NCBI GenBank assembly: GCA_030625925.1 | Contig: DAOUPY010000150.1 | Span: forward strand, 1-5,047 | DNA from: Fusobacteriaceae bacterium | Lineage (GTDB): Bacteria > Fusobacteriota > Fusobacteriia > Fusobacteriales > Fusobacteriaceae | Direction of reading: 5' to 3' | Length of the DNA stretch: 5,047 bases | Part shown: positions 1 through 5,047 of the stretch, in pieces | Layout: each line of letters opens with the position of its first letter | Position numbering within the stretch: the first letter of the stretch is position 1 | Program-made: the position numbers and the translations under genes | The notes under the pieces: model-generated | Told to the model about the DNA's origin: nothing | The model's database searches: none | The model's input: the letters and a program-made list of their open reading frames with translations, nothing else

Positions 1-182
1 GTGTTGTTAACAGGCGAAAAAAATATTGTCCAAGAACTTGACGTAATATCAGTTTTTATTTTGGTAATAAAATGGTAATAAAAAGATGAAAAGTACATAG
101 AAAGCACTATGAATTTGCTTTTAACTGAAACTAAAAGAACTGGAAATAAAGGGATAGAAATTATAGAAAAAGTTAATTGTTA
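1..182. mobile_element. Probable terminal segment of an integrated genetic element
   Basis: This AT-rich stretch lies immediately left of a truncated tRNA-Thr gene. In integrations into tRNA genes, the side carrying only the 3' tRNA fragment joins element DNA (left) to the original chromosomal downstream sequence (right), so these bases should belong to an island, prophage or ICE. No gene is supported here. One frame is open from base 1 to a stop at 76-78, but its 25 residues match nothing I recognise. An 11-bp tandem repeat at 62-83 fits an integrase arm site. The integrase itself is not visible and would lie left of the window or at the far end of the element. The assignment rests on inference from the tRNA scar. 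Confidence 0.5.
62..83. repeat. Tandem 11-bp direct repeat, candidate integrase arm site
   Basis: TGGTAATAAAA occurs twice head to tail, at 62-72 and 73-83, without a mismatch. It lies about 100 bases inside the presumed element end, where tyrosine integrases often bind short direct repeats (arm-type sites). Its first six bases, TGGTAA, also occur in the anticodon loop of the tRNA-Thr remnant at 183-188. The repeat is seen directly; its role is inferred. Confidence 0.55.
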
Positions 183-226
183 TGGTAAGGTAGAGGTAGC
201 CGGTTCGACTCCGGCAGGTGGCACCA
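183..226 (+). pseudogene. 3' remnant of a tRNA-Thr(GGT) gene; likely attachment site (attL/attR)
   Basis: The sequence reads as the 3' part of a tRNA. It has an anticodon loop remnant with GGT at 184-186 followed by AA, the 3' anticodon-stem strand GGTAG (189-193), and a variable region (194-198). A perfect T arm follows, GCCGG/CCGGC around loop TTCGACT (199-215), then the 3' acceptor strand AGGTGGC (216-222), discriminator A and encoded CCA (224-226). The T and acceptor segments are intact. The 5' acceptor strand that should read GCCACCT and the D arm are absent from the bases upstream, and the 5' anticodon-stem strand (177-181) pairs only through wobbles. The break in tRNA likeness falls at the anticodon loop, a known integrase crossover position. 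A degraded tRNA pseudogene without integration is the alternative. The Thr identity rests on the GGT in loop register plus the acceptor and variable-region form. Confidence 0.75.
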
Positions 227-240
227 AGAAAACTAATAGT

Positions 241-272
241 AAGAGCAGAACTTGCGTTCTGCTCTTTTTTTT
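241..272 (+). terminator. Rho-independent terminator of the tRNA-Thr transcript
   Basis: A perfect stem pairs 241-251 with 256-266 (arm core AGAGCAGAAC) around a TTGC tetraloop, and a run of eight T ends at 272. It lies 15 bases after the tRNA CCA end, the usual place for a tRNA terminator. It has no T-run on the minus strand, so it should work only rightward. Its survival supports the idea that sequence from the tRNA 3' end onward is original chromosome. Confidence 0.9.
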
Positions 273-282
273 GAATAAAATA

Positions 283-312
283 AAAAATCGAGGAAATTAA
301 TCCTCAATTTTT
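283..312 (-). terminator. Terminator of the minus-strand operon, possibly bidirectional
   Basis: On the minus strand, 312-301 (AAAAATTGAGGA) pairs with 294-283 over 12 bp with one G-U wobble and a six-base loop. The 3' arm ends in a T-run that continues as T-rich sequence. It lies 12 bases past the maoC stop codon. On the plus strand the same stem has one C-A mismatch but also ends in TTTTT, so it may act weakly in both directions. With the adjacent tRNA terminator it forms a convergent double terminator. Confidence 0.8.
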
Positions 313-324
313 ATTTGTTTGCTT

Positions 325-735
325 TTATACCTTTGGAAGCATTACACTAGCTTCTCCATCTATGACCATCTTGCCATCTTGATTTGTGCAGGTAGTTCTT
401 AGAGTAGCTTTGTCATTTCGACCCTCTTTAAGGTCAACAATTTCAGCCTTAACTTCTAAAGTATCTCCTAAATAAACCGGAGCTAAAAATTTGACTGTCT
501 GTCCTAAATATATAGTTCCTTCACCGGGGAATTTTGTCCCCAGAATAGATGAGATATAAGATACTCCTAACATCCCATGGGCTATCCTCTTTTTAAACAT
601 GGTAGTCTTAGCATATTCCTCATCTAAATGAACAGGATTATGATCTGTACTTACCTCTGCAAATTTTTCTACATCTACAGCTTCTACGAGTTTATTAAAA
701 CTATAAGAATCTCCGATTTTTAATGATTTTATCAT
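325..735 (-). CDS. MaoC/PhaJ-type (R)-specific enoyl-CoA hydratase
   Basis: This 136-residue single hotdog-fold protein is the usual length for the PhaJ-like (R)-hydratase group. The hydratase motif is clear: DHNPVHLDEEYA begins at residue 31, placing Asp31, Asn33 and His36 at the numbering I recall for the catalytic Asp/His of Aeromonas PhaJ. It is followed by IAHGML (about 51-56) and IYLGQTVKFLAPVYLGD, both typical of the family. The expected reaction is reversible syn-hydration of crotonyl-CoA to (R)-3-hydroxybutyryl-CoA in the cytoplasm. Start: ATG with AGGAGG at 743-748 and a 7-base spacer. It is the last gene of the run, separated from atoA by a 133-base structured leader and followed by a terminator. 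It lacks the features of Kal, the lysine-pathway 3-aminobutyryl-CoA ammonia lyase, as I remember it. Family assignment is strong; the physiological role beside lysine genes is inferred. Confidence 0.88.
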   Translation of the reverse strand: MIKSLKIGDSYSFNKLVEAVDVEKFAEVSTDHNPVHLDEEYAKTTMFKKRIAHGMLGVSYISSILGTKFPGEGTIYLGQTVKFLAPVYLGDTLEVKAEIVDLKEGRNDKATLRTTCTNQDGKMVIDGEASVMLPKV

Positions 736-748
736 ATTTAAACCTCCT

Positions 749-868
749 ACGACTCTTTCCTTGTTATCGTTTTCCCTTCGCGAAGGAAAACTATGGTAAA
801 TAAGTTTTGATTACTTTCTATTTTACTTTGGTTCCTTTAGCGAAGAGGAACCTAAAAGGAAGAGTTGT
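749..868 (-). promoter_or_regulatory. Structured intercistronic leader between atoA and maoC (closing stem plus two hairpins)
   Basis: Read on the minus strand, the RNA from the base after the atoA stop codon to the base before the maoC Shine-Dalgarno can fold completely. The closing stem pairs 868-856 with 762-749 (12 WC pairs, one A-C mismatch at 866/751 and one bulged A at 758). Inside are hairpin 1 (852-846 with 836-830, GGTTCCT/AGGAACC, loop of 9) and hairpin 2 (790-770, arms TTTTCC-TT / AA-GGAAAA with one bulged G and a CGCG loop). The 5' arms are pyrimidine-rich and the 3' arms purine-rich. Neither hairpin has a U-run, so they are not terminators. No known riboswitch class was recognised. 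The pairing is seen in the sequence; function is not known. Confidence 0.6.
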
Positions 869-1528
869 CTATATTTCCATTACTTTAATATTATCTGCTA
901 AGATTAACTTTGCAGGAGTATTAGCTATTACATCTTCTACAGTATTATGCGGCCCGATCTCTGTTAATAATAATCCATCAGGAGTTACTTCGATAACTGC
1001 CATCTCTGTGATAATTAAGTTTACTTGGTTAGCGGCAGTCAGGGGCAGTGTACACAATGGAAAAATCTTTGGTTTACCTTTTGCAGTATGCTCCATAGAA
1101 ACTATTACTTTCTTTGCTCCTACAACCAGATCCATAGCTCCACCCATTCCAGGAACCATCTTTCCAGGAATAATCCAGTTAGCAAGGTTACCCTTTTCAT
1201 CTACCTGTAATGCTCCCAGGACAGTCATGTCTACATGGCCGCCACGGATCACAGAAAAAGACATGGCAGAGTCAAAGAACACTGCTCCATCTAAGGTAGT
1301 GATGGGCATCCCGCCTGCATTGACAAGATCTTTGATCTCCTCTCCCTCTTTCGGGGCAGGACCCACTCCGATAAGTCCATTTTCTGATTGGAAGATAACA
1401 TCCATATTATCTGGAACATAGTTGGCAACAGCAGTAGGAAGACCAATACCTAGGTTAACTACATCTCCATCATTTAATTCTTGAGCAACTCTTTTTGCAA
1501 TAATCTCTCTAACTAATTTTTTATCCAT
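869..1528 (-). CDS. atoA: Acetoacetate/butyrate CoA-transferase, beta subunit
   Basis: This 219-residue protein is the B subunit of a class I (3-oxoacid) CoA-transferase. It carries the catalytic signature FQSENGLIG, with the glutamate (Glu49 from the chosen start) that forms the enzyme-bound CoA thioester. The later conserved block [17 protein letters not shown] and [11 protein letters not shown] is typical of AtoA/CtfB. With AtoD it transfers CoA between butyryl-CoA or acetyl-CoA and acetoacetate; in lysine fermentation this activates the acetoacetate made by Kce and releases butyrate. I chose ATG 1528-1526 because AGGAAG at 1537-1542 sits 8 bases before it; an in-frame GTG at 1537-1535 overlaps that site and is less likely. 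The start overlaps the end of atoD by eight bases (ATGGATAA), so translation is probably coupled. Substrate preference is inferred from context. Confidence 0.93.
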   Translation of the reverse strand: MDKKLVREIIAKRVAQELNDGDVVNLGIGLPTAVANYVPDNMDVIFQSENGLIGVGPAPKEGEEIKDLVNAGGMPITTLDGAVFFDSAMSFSVIRGGHVDMTVLGALQVDEKGNLANWIIPGKMVPGMGGAMDLVVGAKKVIVSMEHTAKGKPKIFPLCTLPLTAANQVNLIITEMAVIEVTPDGLLLTEIGPHNTVEDVIANTPAKLILADNIKVMEI

Positions 1529-2183
1529 TGTAATCACTTCCTACTATATGATCTACGAAAATTCTAGGAGTGACAACCTCGTTGGGGTTGATACTGCCTA
1601 CTTCTACTATATTTTCAGCTTCTACTATAACTGTATCAGCGGCGGTAGCCATGATAGGGTTAAAGTTTCTAGCAGTATTGGCATAGATAATGTTACCTTT
1701 GGTATCTACAGTATGTCCTAAAAGGATAGCCATATCTGCTCTGAGAGGTTTTTCCAAAAGAAACTGTTTACCGTCTACCTCTATTATTTGTTTCCCCTCT
1801 GCCACGATAGTACCTAGACCAGTAGGAGTCAGAACGCCACCTAAACCGGCTCCTCCAGACCTGATTCTCTCTGCTAAAGTACCTTGAGGAACTAACTCGA
1901 CCTCGATCTCTTTTTCATTCATTTGTCTGCCAGTTTCTGGATTTGTACCAATATGTGATGTGATTACTTTTTTAACCATATTATTATAGATAAATCTTCC
2001 TACACCACTATCTTTTATTCCAGTATCGTTAGAGATAATAGTCAGATTTTTCACACCTTTTTTAATAATGGCATCGACGATAGTATGAGGTGTTCCAGTA
2101 CCTAGGAATCCTCCTACCATGATGGTCATCCCATCTTCTATTTTAGATACTGCATCTGCAAAATCAATTATTTTTTTAGACAT
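1521..2183 (-). CDS. atoD: Acetoacetate/butyrate CoA-transferase, alpha subunit
   Basis: This 220-residue protein is the A subunit of a class I CoA-transferase and has the usual length. Residues 17-32, [16 protein letters not shown], match the family signature 1 as I recall it (D-G, hydrophobic triplet, GGF, G-x-P). The block [11 protein letters not shown] near residue 115 and the conserved [13 protein letters not shown] region near the C terminus also fit AtoD/CtfA/ScoA. The enzyme is a cytoplasmic AtoD-AtoA heteromer. The order atoD-atoA, overlap with atoA, and position downstream of kamDE point to the acetoacetate-using step of lysine fermentation. The start is ATG with a somewhat unusual G-run site (AAGGGGG, core 2194-2198) 10 bases away. 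Acetate- or succinate-linked specificity cannot be excluded from sequence alone. Confidence 0.93.
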   Translation of the reverse strand: MSKKIIDFADAVSKIEDGMTIMVGGFLGTGTPHTIVDAIIKKGVKNLTIISNDTGIKDSGVGRFIYNNMVKKVITSHIGTNPETGRQMNEKEIEVELVPQGTLAERIRSGGAGLGGVLTPTGLGTIVAEGKQIIEVDGKQFLLEKPLRADMAILLGHTVDTKGNIIYANTARNFNPIMATAADTVIVEAENIVEVGSINPNEVVTPRIFVDHIVGSDYNG

Positions 2184-2389
2184 AACTTTGTTTCCCCCTT
2201 TTTTAGTTTAAGATATTAAATTTATAGAAACATTAAAACTGGTGAAATAACAGTTCCAGAATAAAGAAGTACTACCAAACATCGATAAAAAGTAACAAGA
2301 AAAAAATCCTTGTTACTTAAATTTCATATTTAATTTTCAAAAGTTCTATCTATAATTTATTAGCGTAATTCGTAGTTAAACGTTTTTAA
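2184..2389 (-). other. Gap between kamE and atoD
   Basis: This 206-base AT-rich gap has no credible gene. It holds a hairpin terminator for kamDE (2287-2318). Nearer atoD, on the minus strand, is a small inverted pair AACTG/CAGTT (around 2250-2270) and an AT-rich stretch with TATAAA (about 2221-2227 region) that could serve as a -10 box, but no convincing -35 at normal spacing. An own promoter for atoDA is possible but unproven. Confidence 0.4.
2287..2318 (-). terminator. Modest rho-independent terminator or attenuator after kamE
   Basis: On the minus strand AAGTAACAAG (2318-2309) pairs perfectly with CTTGTTACTT (2299-2290), a 10-bp AT-rich stem with a nine-base loop. The 3' arm runs into TTT (2289-2287), giving a short U-tract of five. 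There is no U-run on the plus strand. It lies about 70 bases past the kamE stop. The weak stem and short tract suggest partial termination, lowering atoDA-maoC transcript relative to kamDE. Confidence 0.6.
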
Positions 2390-3178
2390 TTACACCAGCT
2401 CTCTTTTTACCATCTCTTCCACAATAAAGGTTGCTACATCATCTGCGTATTTTCCAGGTCCAAAACCAGCATCATAACCTAATTCTTTAGCCAGTTCATG
2501 GGAAATTCTAGGGCCTCCAGCAATAAGGACTACCTTATCTCTGATTCCCTCAGCTTCCATTAACTCCACCAGATGAGTTAAATTTTGAATATGGATATTT
2601 TTTTGAGTAACTGTTTGAGAAACCAGCAGTGCATCAGCTTTTAATTCGATAGCTTTTTTGATGAACTCCTCATTTTCTACCTGAGATCCCAAGTTATAAG
2701 CTTCGATCCCTTTATATCTTTCAAGGCCGTAGTGACCGGCATATCCCTTCATATTCATAACAGCATCTATACCCACTGTATGAGCATCGGTTCCTGTACT
2801 GGCTCCTATGATTACTACATCTCTTTTGATATTTTCCTTTATAAAGTTCTGTACTCCATACATATCCATAGTCTCTATATCTACTGTTTCTACATGGATC
2901 TCATCATAATCTACAGTATGGTTCAATGATCCATAGACTACATAAAATGAGAAGTGAGTATCTAAAGATCCGTAATGAGAAACAGCTGGTTCAGATATCC
3001 CCATTTTTTTAGCCAATTCTTTGGCTGCTTCAGCACCTTTTTCATCAGCAGGAACTGGTAAAGTCAGACTGATCTGCACCTTTCCATCATTCATAGTGTC
3101 CCCATAAGGTTTTAATTTTTTTAGGTCTAATGTAGTATCAAAACTTTTATCTTCAGTTGAATATAATCCTCCGCTCAT
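2390..3178 (-). CDS. kamE: Lysine 5,6-aminomutase, beta subunit (B12-binding)
   Basis: This 262-residue protein is the small subunit of adenosylcobalamin- and PLP-dependent lysine 5,6-aminomutase (EC 5.4.3.3), which moves the terminal amino group of D-lysine or L-beta-lysine to the neighbouring carbon. An N-terminal dimerisation domain (about 1-110) precedes a Rossmann-type cobalamin domain. DAHTVG (131-136) contains His133, the lower cobalt ligand, and MNMKGYAGHYG contains Lys144, which anchors PLP as an internal aldimine; both numbers coincide with the Clostridium sticklandii enzyme as I recall it. SQT near 187 and AGGPRIS near 220 complete the B12 fold. The N terminus MSGGLYS matches the family. 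The start shares one base with the kamD stop (TAATG), with GGAGG inside the kamD tail, implying translational coupling and matched subunit amounts. Nothing looks broken. Confidence 0.97.
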   Translation of the reverse strand: MSGGLYSTEDKSFDTTLDLKKLKPYGDTMNDGKVQISLTLPVPADEKGAEAAKELAKKMGISEPAVSHYGSLDTHFSFYVVYGSLNHTVDYDEIHVETVDIETMDMYGVQNFIKENIKRDVVIIGASTGTDAHTVGIDAVMNMKGYAGHYGLERYKGIEAYNLGSQVENEEFIKKAIELKADALLVSQTVTQKNIHIQNLTHLVELMEAEGIRDKVVLIAGGPRISHELAKELGYDAGFGPGKYADDVATFIVEEMVKRELV

Positions 3179-4737
3179 TATTTGTCACCTCCAATCATTA
3201 GTTCCATAAATGGATTAAAGTATGTAGTATCTTTTACAAATACACCGTTTAATCCTTTACCGCCATCAATAGGTCTTTTTATACCTGCAAATTTACCTTT
3301 TTGAAGGGTATCAAACATTCCTGTTGTTTCAATCTCTTTGATTAGATCCCGGCCTTTTTCTAAAACTTCCTTAGCACGATTCACAATCATTCCATCTTTT
3401 TTAAATGTTATCTCAGAACCGAAATCTTTCATATTCTTGAAGATATATTGAGCATTATCAATTGCCAGAGCCCTGTCAGACATAAATGGAGTATGGATGG
3501 CCTCGGTCATCATTCCCATCAGGTGAAGTCTCTGTCCTGTCATAATAGTTACCATATTAAATAGTGCATCCTGTACATGTCCCTTGAAAATATCTCCAGT
3601 CATAAATTTTGTAGGAGGCATATATTTTAATGGTGCCTTTGGAAATATTTCTCTGGCCATTTGAGCCTGCGATAATTCCAACAAGAATCCATTTTCTGTA
3701 TCTGGATGGATCTCAAATGCATGTCCTAATCCTTGCTGCTCTTCAGGCAGGTTGGCAAGGAGTGCAAATTGTTCATTTATGAATTGAGAAGCTAATACTG
3801 TATGAGCTTCCTCTATGGCATCTGCTGTAGTAAGGTAGTTATCTTCTCCAGTATTGATGATTACCCCTGCAAATCCATTGATGATTCTAGAAAAATATTG
3901 ATCTACAAATGTTCTCTTCATATTGATATCTCTGAATAAGATTCCATAAAGAGCGTCATTTAACATTACATCCAGTCTTTCAAATGCTCCCATAGCAGCG
4001 ATCTCAGGCATACATAGTCCAGAGCAGTAGTTACAAAGTCTGATATATCTACCTAATTCCTCTCCTACGTCATCCAGAGCTTTTCTCATTATTCTAAAAT
4101 TTTCCTGAGTAGCTAAAGTTCCACCAAACCCTTCTGTAGTAGCTCCAAAAGGGACATAGTCTAATAAACTCTGACCTGTACTTCTGATAACTGCAATAAT
4201 ATCTGCTCCTTGTTTAGCAGCTGCTACAGCTTGAGTTACGTCTTCATATATATTTCCAGTGGCTACAATAAGATATAGAAGCGGACCTGTTTTATCTCCA
4301 AATCTTTCTAGGTAAGATTCTCTATCCTTTCTATTGTTTGCAATCTTATCTGTATTTTCACGAGCAATCTTATCGATAGCTAACTTTATTTCAAATGCGT
4401 CATGGGTTGATACCTTTCCTAGGTTTAATTCTCCGTGGGATACTTTTTCAGCAATCTCTTGAGGAGAAAGTCCAGTTTCTACCATGGCATTCCCAATATA
4501 GTGAGAAACTCCCAAAGTAAGGTTACCTTCTTTTTCAATATGCTCAACTACGATATTAGGCAGTGGAACTTCAAATTTATCGATTCCATCTATACCAAGC
4601 AAACGACAAATTGTTCTTTCTACTGAAACTGTAGAGTGATCATCTATATAAGTCTGTACATCGACGGCAATATTTTTAGCTGAGTTTCTAGCATCTGCCA
4701 CTACATCCCAATCTAAGTGTAATTTTGAATCTTGCAT
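3178..4737 (-). CDS. kamD: Lysine 5,6-aminomutase, alpha subunit (PLP-binding barrel)
   Basis: This 519-residue protein is the large TIM-barrel subunit of lysine 5,6-aminomutase, close to the roughly 516 residues known for C. sticklandii. Conserved blocks include VRRLLGIDGID-like residues near 41-53, GPLLYLIVATGNIYED (151-166), VIRSTGQSLLDYVPFGATTEGFGG (about 183-206), LCNYCSGLCMPEIAAMG, and NTGEDNYLTTADA (about 295-307). With a one-residue offset from the clostridial numbering I recall, Ser190, Tyr264, Asp299 and Lys371 occupy the PLP- and substrate-contact positions. It forms the alpha2beta2 enzyme with KamE. I chose ATG 4737-4735: GGAGG at 4746-4750 is 8 bases upstream, and the clostridial protein begins at the same point. 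A longer reading from ATG 4752 would put its start codon on top of that ribosome site. A structured leader lies upstream. Confidence 0.97.
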   Translation of the reverse strand: MQDSKLHLDWDVVADARNSAKNIAVDVQTYIDDHSTVSVERTICRLLGIDGIDKFEVPLPNIVVEHIEKEGNLTLGVSHYIGNAMVETGLSPQEIAEKVSHGELNLGKVSTHDAFEIKLAIDKIARENTDKIANNRKDRESYLERFGDKTGPLLYLIVATGNIYEDVTQAVAAAKQGADIIAVIRSTGQSLLDYVPFGATTEGFGGTLATQENFRIMRKALDDVGEELGRYIRLCNYCSGLCMPEIAAMGAFERLDVMLNDALYGILFRDINMKRTFVDQYFSRIINGFAGVIINTGEDNYLTTADAIEEAHTVLASQFINEQFALLANLPEEQQGLGHAFEIHPDTENGFLLELSQAQMAREIFPKAPLKYMPPTKFMTGDIFKGHVQDALFNMVTIMTGQRLHLMGMMTEAIHTPFMSDRALAIDNAQYIFKNMKDFGSEITFKKDGMIVNRAKEVLEKGRDLIKEIETTGMFDTLQKGKFAGIKRPIDGGKGLNGVFVKDTTYFNPFMELMIGGDK

Positions 4738-4745
4738 ATCTTTTA

Positions 4746-4750
4746 CCTCC
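4746..4750 (-). promoter_or_regulatory. kamD Shine-Dalgarno that decides the start
   Basis: Minus-strand GGAGG lies 8 bases before ATG 4737-4735. The upstream in-frame ATG (4752-4750) overlaps its first G and has no separate site at proper distance (AAGGAAGAG is only 3-5 bases away). The internal ATG is therefore the likely start, giving N terminus MQDSKLHLDW. Confidence 0.8.
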
Positions 4751-4753
4751 ATT

Positions 4754-4879
4754 ACTCTTCCTTTATGACCTCTTCCTTTCTATGGTTTCTCCTAAATTAG
4801 GAGAAACCTAGTTAAAAGTTTAGCTTTTTCTCTCCTAGTTTAGGAGAGAAATTAAGAAAAAGTGAGGTCAAAAAAGAGT
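4754..4879 (-). promoter_or_regulatory. Structured intercistronic leader between kamC and kamD (closing stem plus two hairpins)
   Basis: On the minus strand the closing stem starts on the last base of the kamC stop codon. Bases 4879-4871 pair with 4762-4754 (ACTCTTTTT with AGGAAGAGT, two G-U pairs); then, after a three-base bulge, 4870-4864 pairs with 4772-4766 (TGACCTC/GAGGTCA). Inside are two near-perfect hairpins: 4851-4841 with 4837-4827 (11 bp, 3-base loop) and 4808-4798 with 4794-4784 (11 bp, 3-base loop). Both hairpins share the core TCTCCTA...TAGGAGA, so their 3' arms contain AGGAG. The 3' closing arm ends 3 bases before the kamD Shine-Dalgarno. No hairpin has a U-run. No cobalamin riboswitch box was seen. 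Function is unknown. Confidence 0.65.
4755..4779 (-). repeat. Direct repeat of a purine-rich 10-mer in the kamD leader
   Basis: AAAGGAAGAG (minus strand) occurs exactly twice, at 4779-4770 and 4764-4755, with a 15-base period. The second copy forms the distal part of the closing stem. The first overlaps its proximal part, so the 5' strand ACTCTT could pair with either copy, giving two alternative registers just upstream of the kamD ribosome site. Confidence 0.65.
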
Positions 4880-5047
4880 TAGTATAGTTTTTTTATTATA
4901 TCTTTTAAATCACCATCGATTCCGATTAAAGCTGCTACATTTAGTGCATCTTTTGGGACCTCTAAGTTAGAATGGATCTTTTCTATGGAATAATCCATAT
5001 GTTTCTGGATTAGAGAGATGGAGTTTTGATTATTCAGGTCGATCTTT
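4879..5047 (-). CDS. kamC: C-terminal end of a MutS-like protein, probable lysine 5,6-aminomutase reactivase ATPase (partial)
   Basis: Reading the minus strand from 5046 gives 55 codons ending in TAA at 4881-4879; the 5' part lies beyond the window edge. The tail EVPKDALNVAALIGIDGDLKD followed by IIKK resembles the end of MutS-family ATPase domains, where a VPxxAL...A...GID...II pattern is common. In lysine-fermenting clostridia and fusobacteria a MutS-like gene, kamC, stands directly before kamD, and with kamB is annotated as a reactivase that would swap damaged cobalamin cofactor in the aminomutase. Position and tail agree with this. The visible part contains no Walker motifs, so the assignment depends on context and a short motif. 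It is in the same direction as kamD, 141 bases upstream of it. Confidence 0.6.
   Translation of the reverse strand, partial: KIDLNNQNSISLIQKHMDYSIEKIHSNLEVPKDALNVAALIGIDGDLKDIIKKLY

Noticed and set aside
177..226. A complete functional tRNA
   Set aside because: No GCCACCT acceptor strand or D arm exists upstream, and the 5' anticodon-stem strand pairs almost only by wobble.
109..300. Plus-strand 63-codon open frame
   Set aside because: It runs through the tRNA T arm, CCA end and terminator hairpin, and has no Shine-Dalgarno; not a gene.
325..735. Kal, 3-aminobutyryl-CoA ammonia lyase
   Set aside because: The protein has the MaoC/PhaJ hydratase motif with Asp31/His36 rather than the Kal sequence as I recall it, although both are hotdog proteins.
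807..1421. Plus-strand 204-codon open frame opposite atoA
   Set aside because: It is the antisense of a clear CoA-transferase gene, its product has no recognisable domain, and it lacks a ribosome site.
1535..1537. GTG start for atoA
   Set aside because: It overlaps the AGGAAG ribosome site that is properly spaced for ATG 1528-1526.
4784..4851. Hairpins before kamD as intrinsic terminators
   Set aside because: Neither hairpin is followed by a U-run on the coding (minus) strand.
4754..4879. Cobalamin riboswitch ahead of the B12-dependent kamDE
   Set aside because: The conserved B12-box and core motifs are absent and the fold is a simple closed two-hairpin form.
1..5047. CRISPR array, insertion sequence or defence genes
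   Set aside because: No spaced repeat series, transposase frame or defence-type protein was found on either strand.

Overview
The window looks like chromosome from a low-GC anaerobic fermenter, most likely a member of the Fusobacteriota (Fusobacterium, Ilyobacter, Propionigenium or Psychrilyobacter type). The evidence is the AT-rich sequence, strong AGGAGG ribosome sites, and a minus-strand gene set for B12-dependent lysine fermentation to acetate and butyrate. The phylum is inferred from gene content and style; the genus cannot be fixed from this sequence.

Right to left, in the direction of transcription, the minus strand carries: the last 55 codons of a MutS-like gene, probably kamC (4879-5047); kamD and kamE, the alpha and beta subunits of lysine 5,6-aminomutase (4737-3178 and 3178-2390, overlapping by one base); a 206-base gap with a modest terminator; atoD and atoA, the two subunits of an acetoacetate/butyrate CoA-transferase (2183-1521 and 1528-869, overlapping by eight bases); and a MaoC/PhaJ-type (R)-specific enoyl-CoA hydratase (735-325). 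KamDE moves the terminal amino group of beta-lysine or D-lysine. Later enzymes outside the window (Kdd, Kce, Kal) yield acetoacetate and 3-aminobutyryl-CoA. AtoDA activates the acetoacetate at the expense of butyryl-CoA and releases butyrate. The MaoC protein would act on crotonyl-CoA, the product of Kal.

The left 324 bases have no protein gene. They hold the 3' part of a tRNA-Thr(GGT) gene (about 183-226, anticodon loop to CCA) with no matching 5' half, followed by a strong tRNA-type terminator (241-272). This is the expected scar of a tyrosine-integrase element inserted in the anticodon loop of a tRNA gene. Bases 1 to about 182 would then be the end of an island or prophage, and an 11-bp tandem repeat at 62-83 is a candidate arm-type integrase site. 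A second hairpin (283-312) ends the minus-strand operon.

The most unusual non-coding feature occurs twice. Between kamC and kamD, and again between atoA and maoC, the entire intercistronic RNA can fold as a long closing stem around two strong hairpins. The stem begins at the upstream stop codon and ends beside the downstream Shine-Dalgarno sequence. In both copies the 5' arms are pyrimidine-rich and the 3' arms purine-rich, yet the primary sequences differ. They could be cis-acting translational or processing elements, or BIME-like dispersed palindromic repeats.
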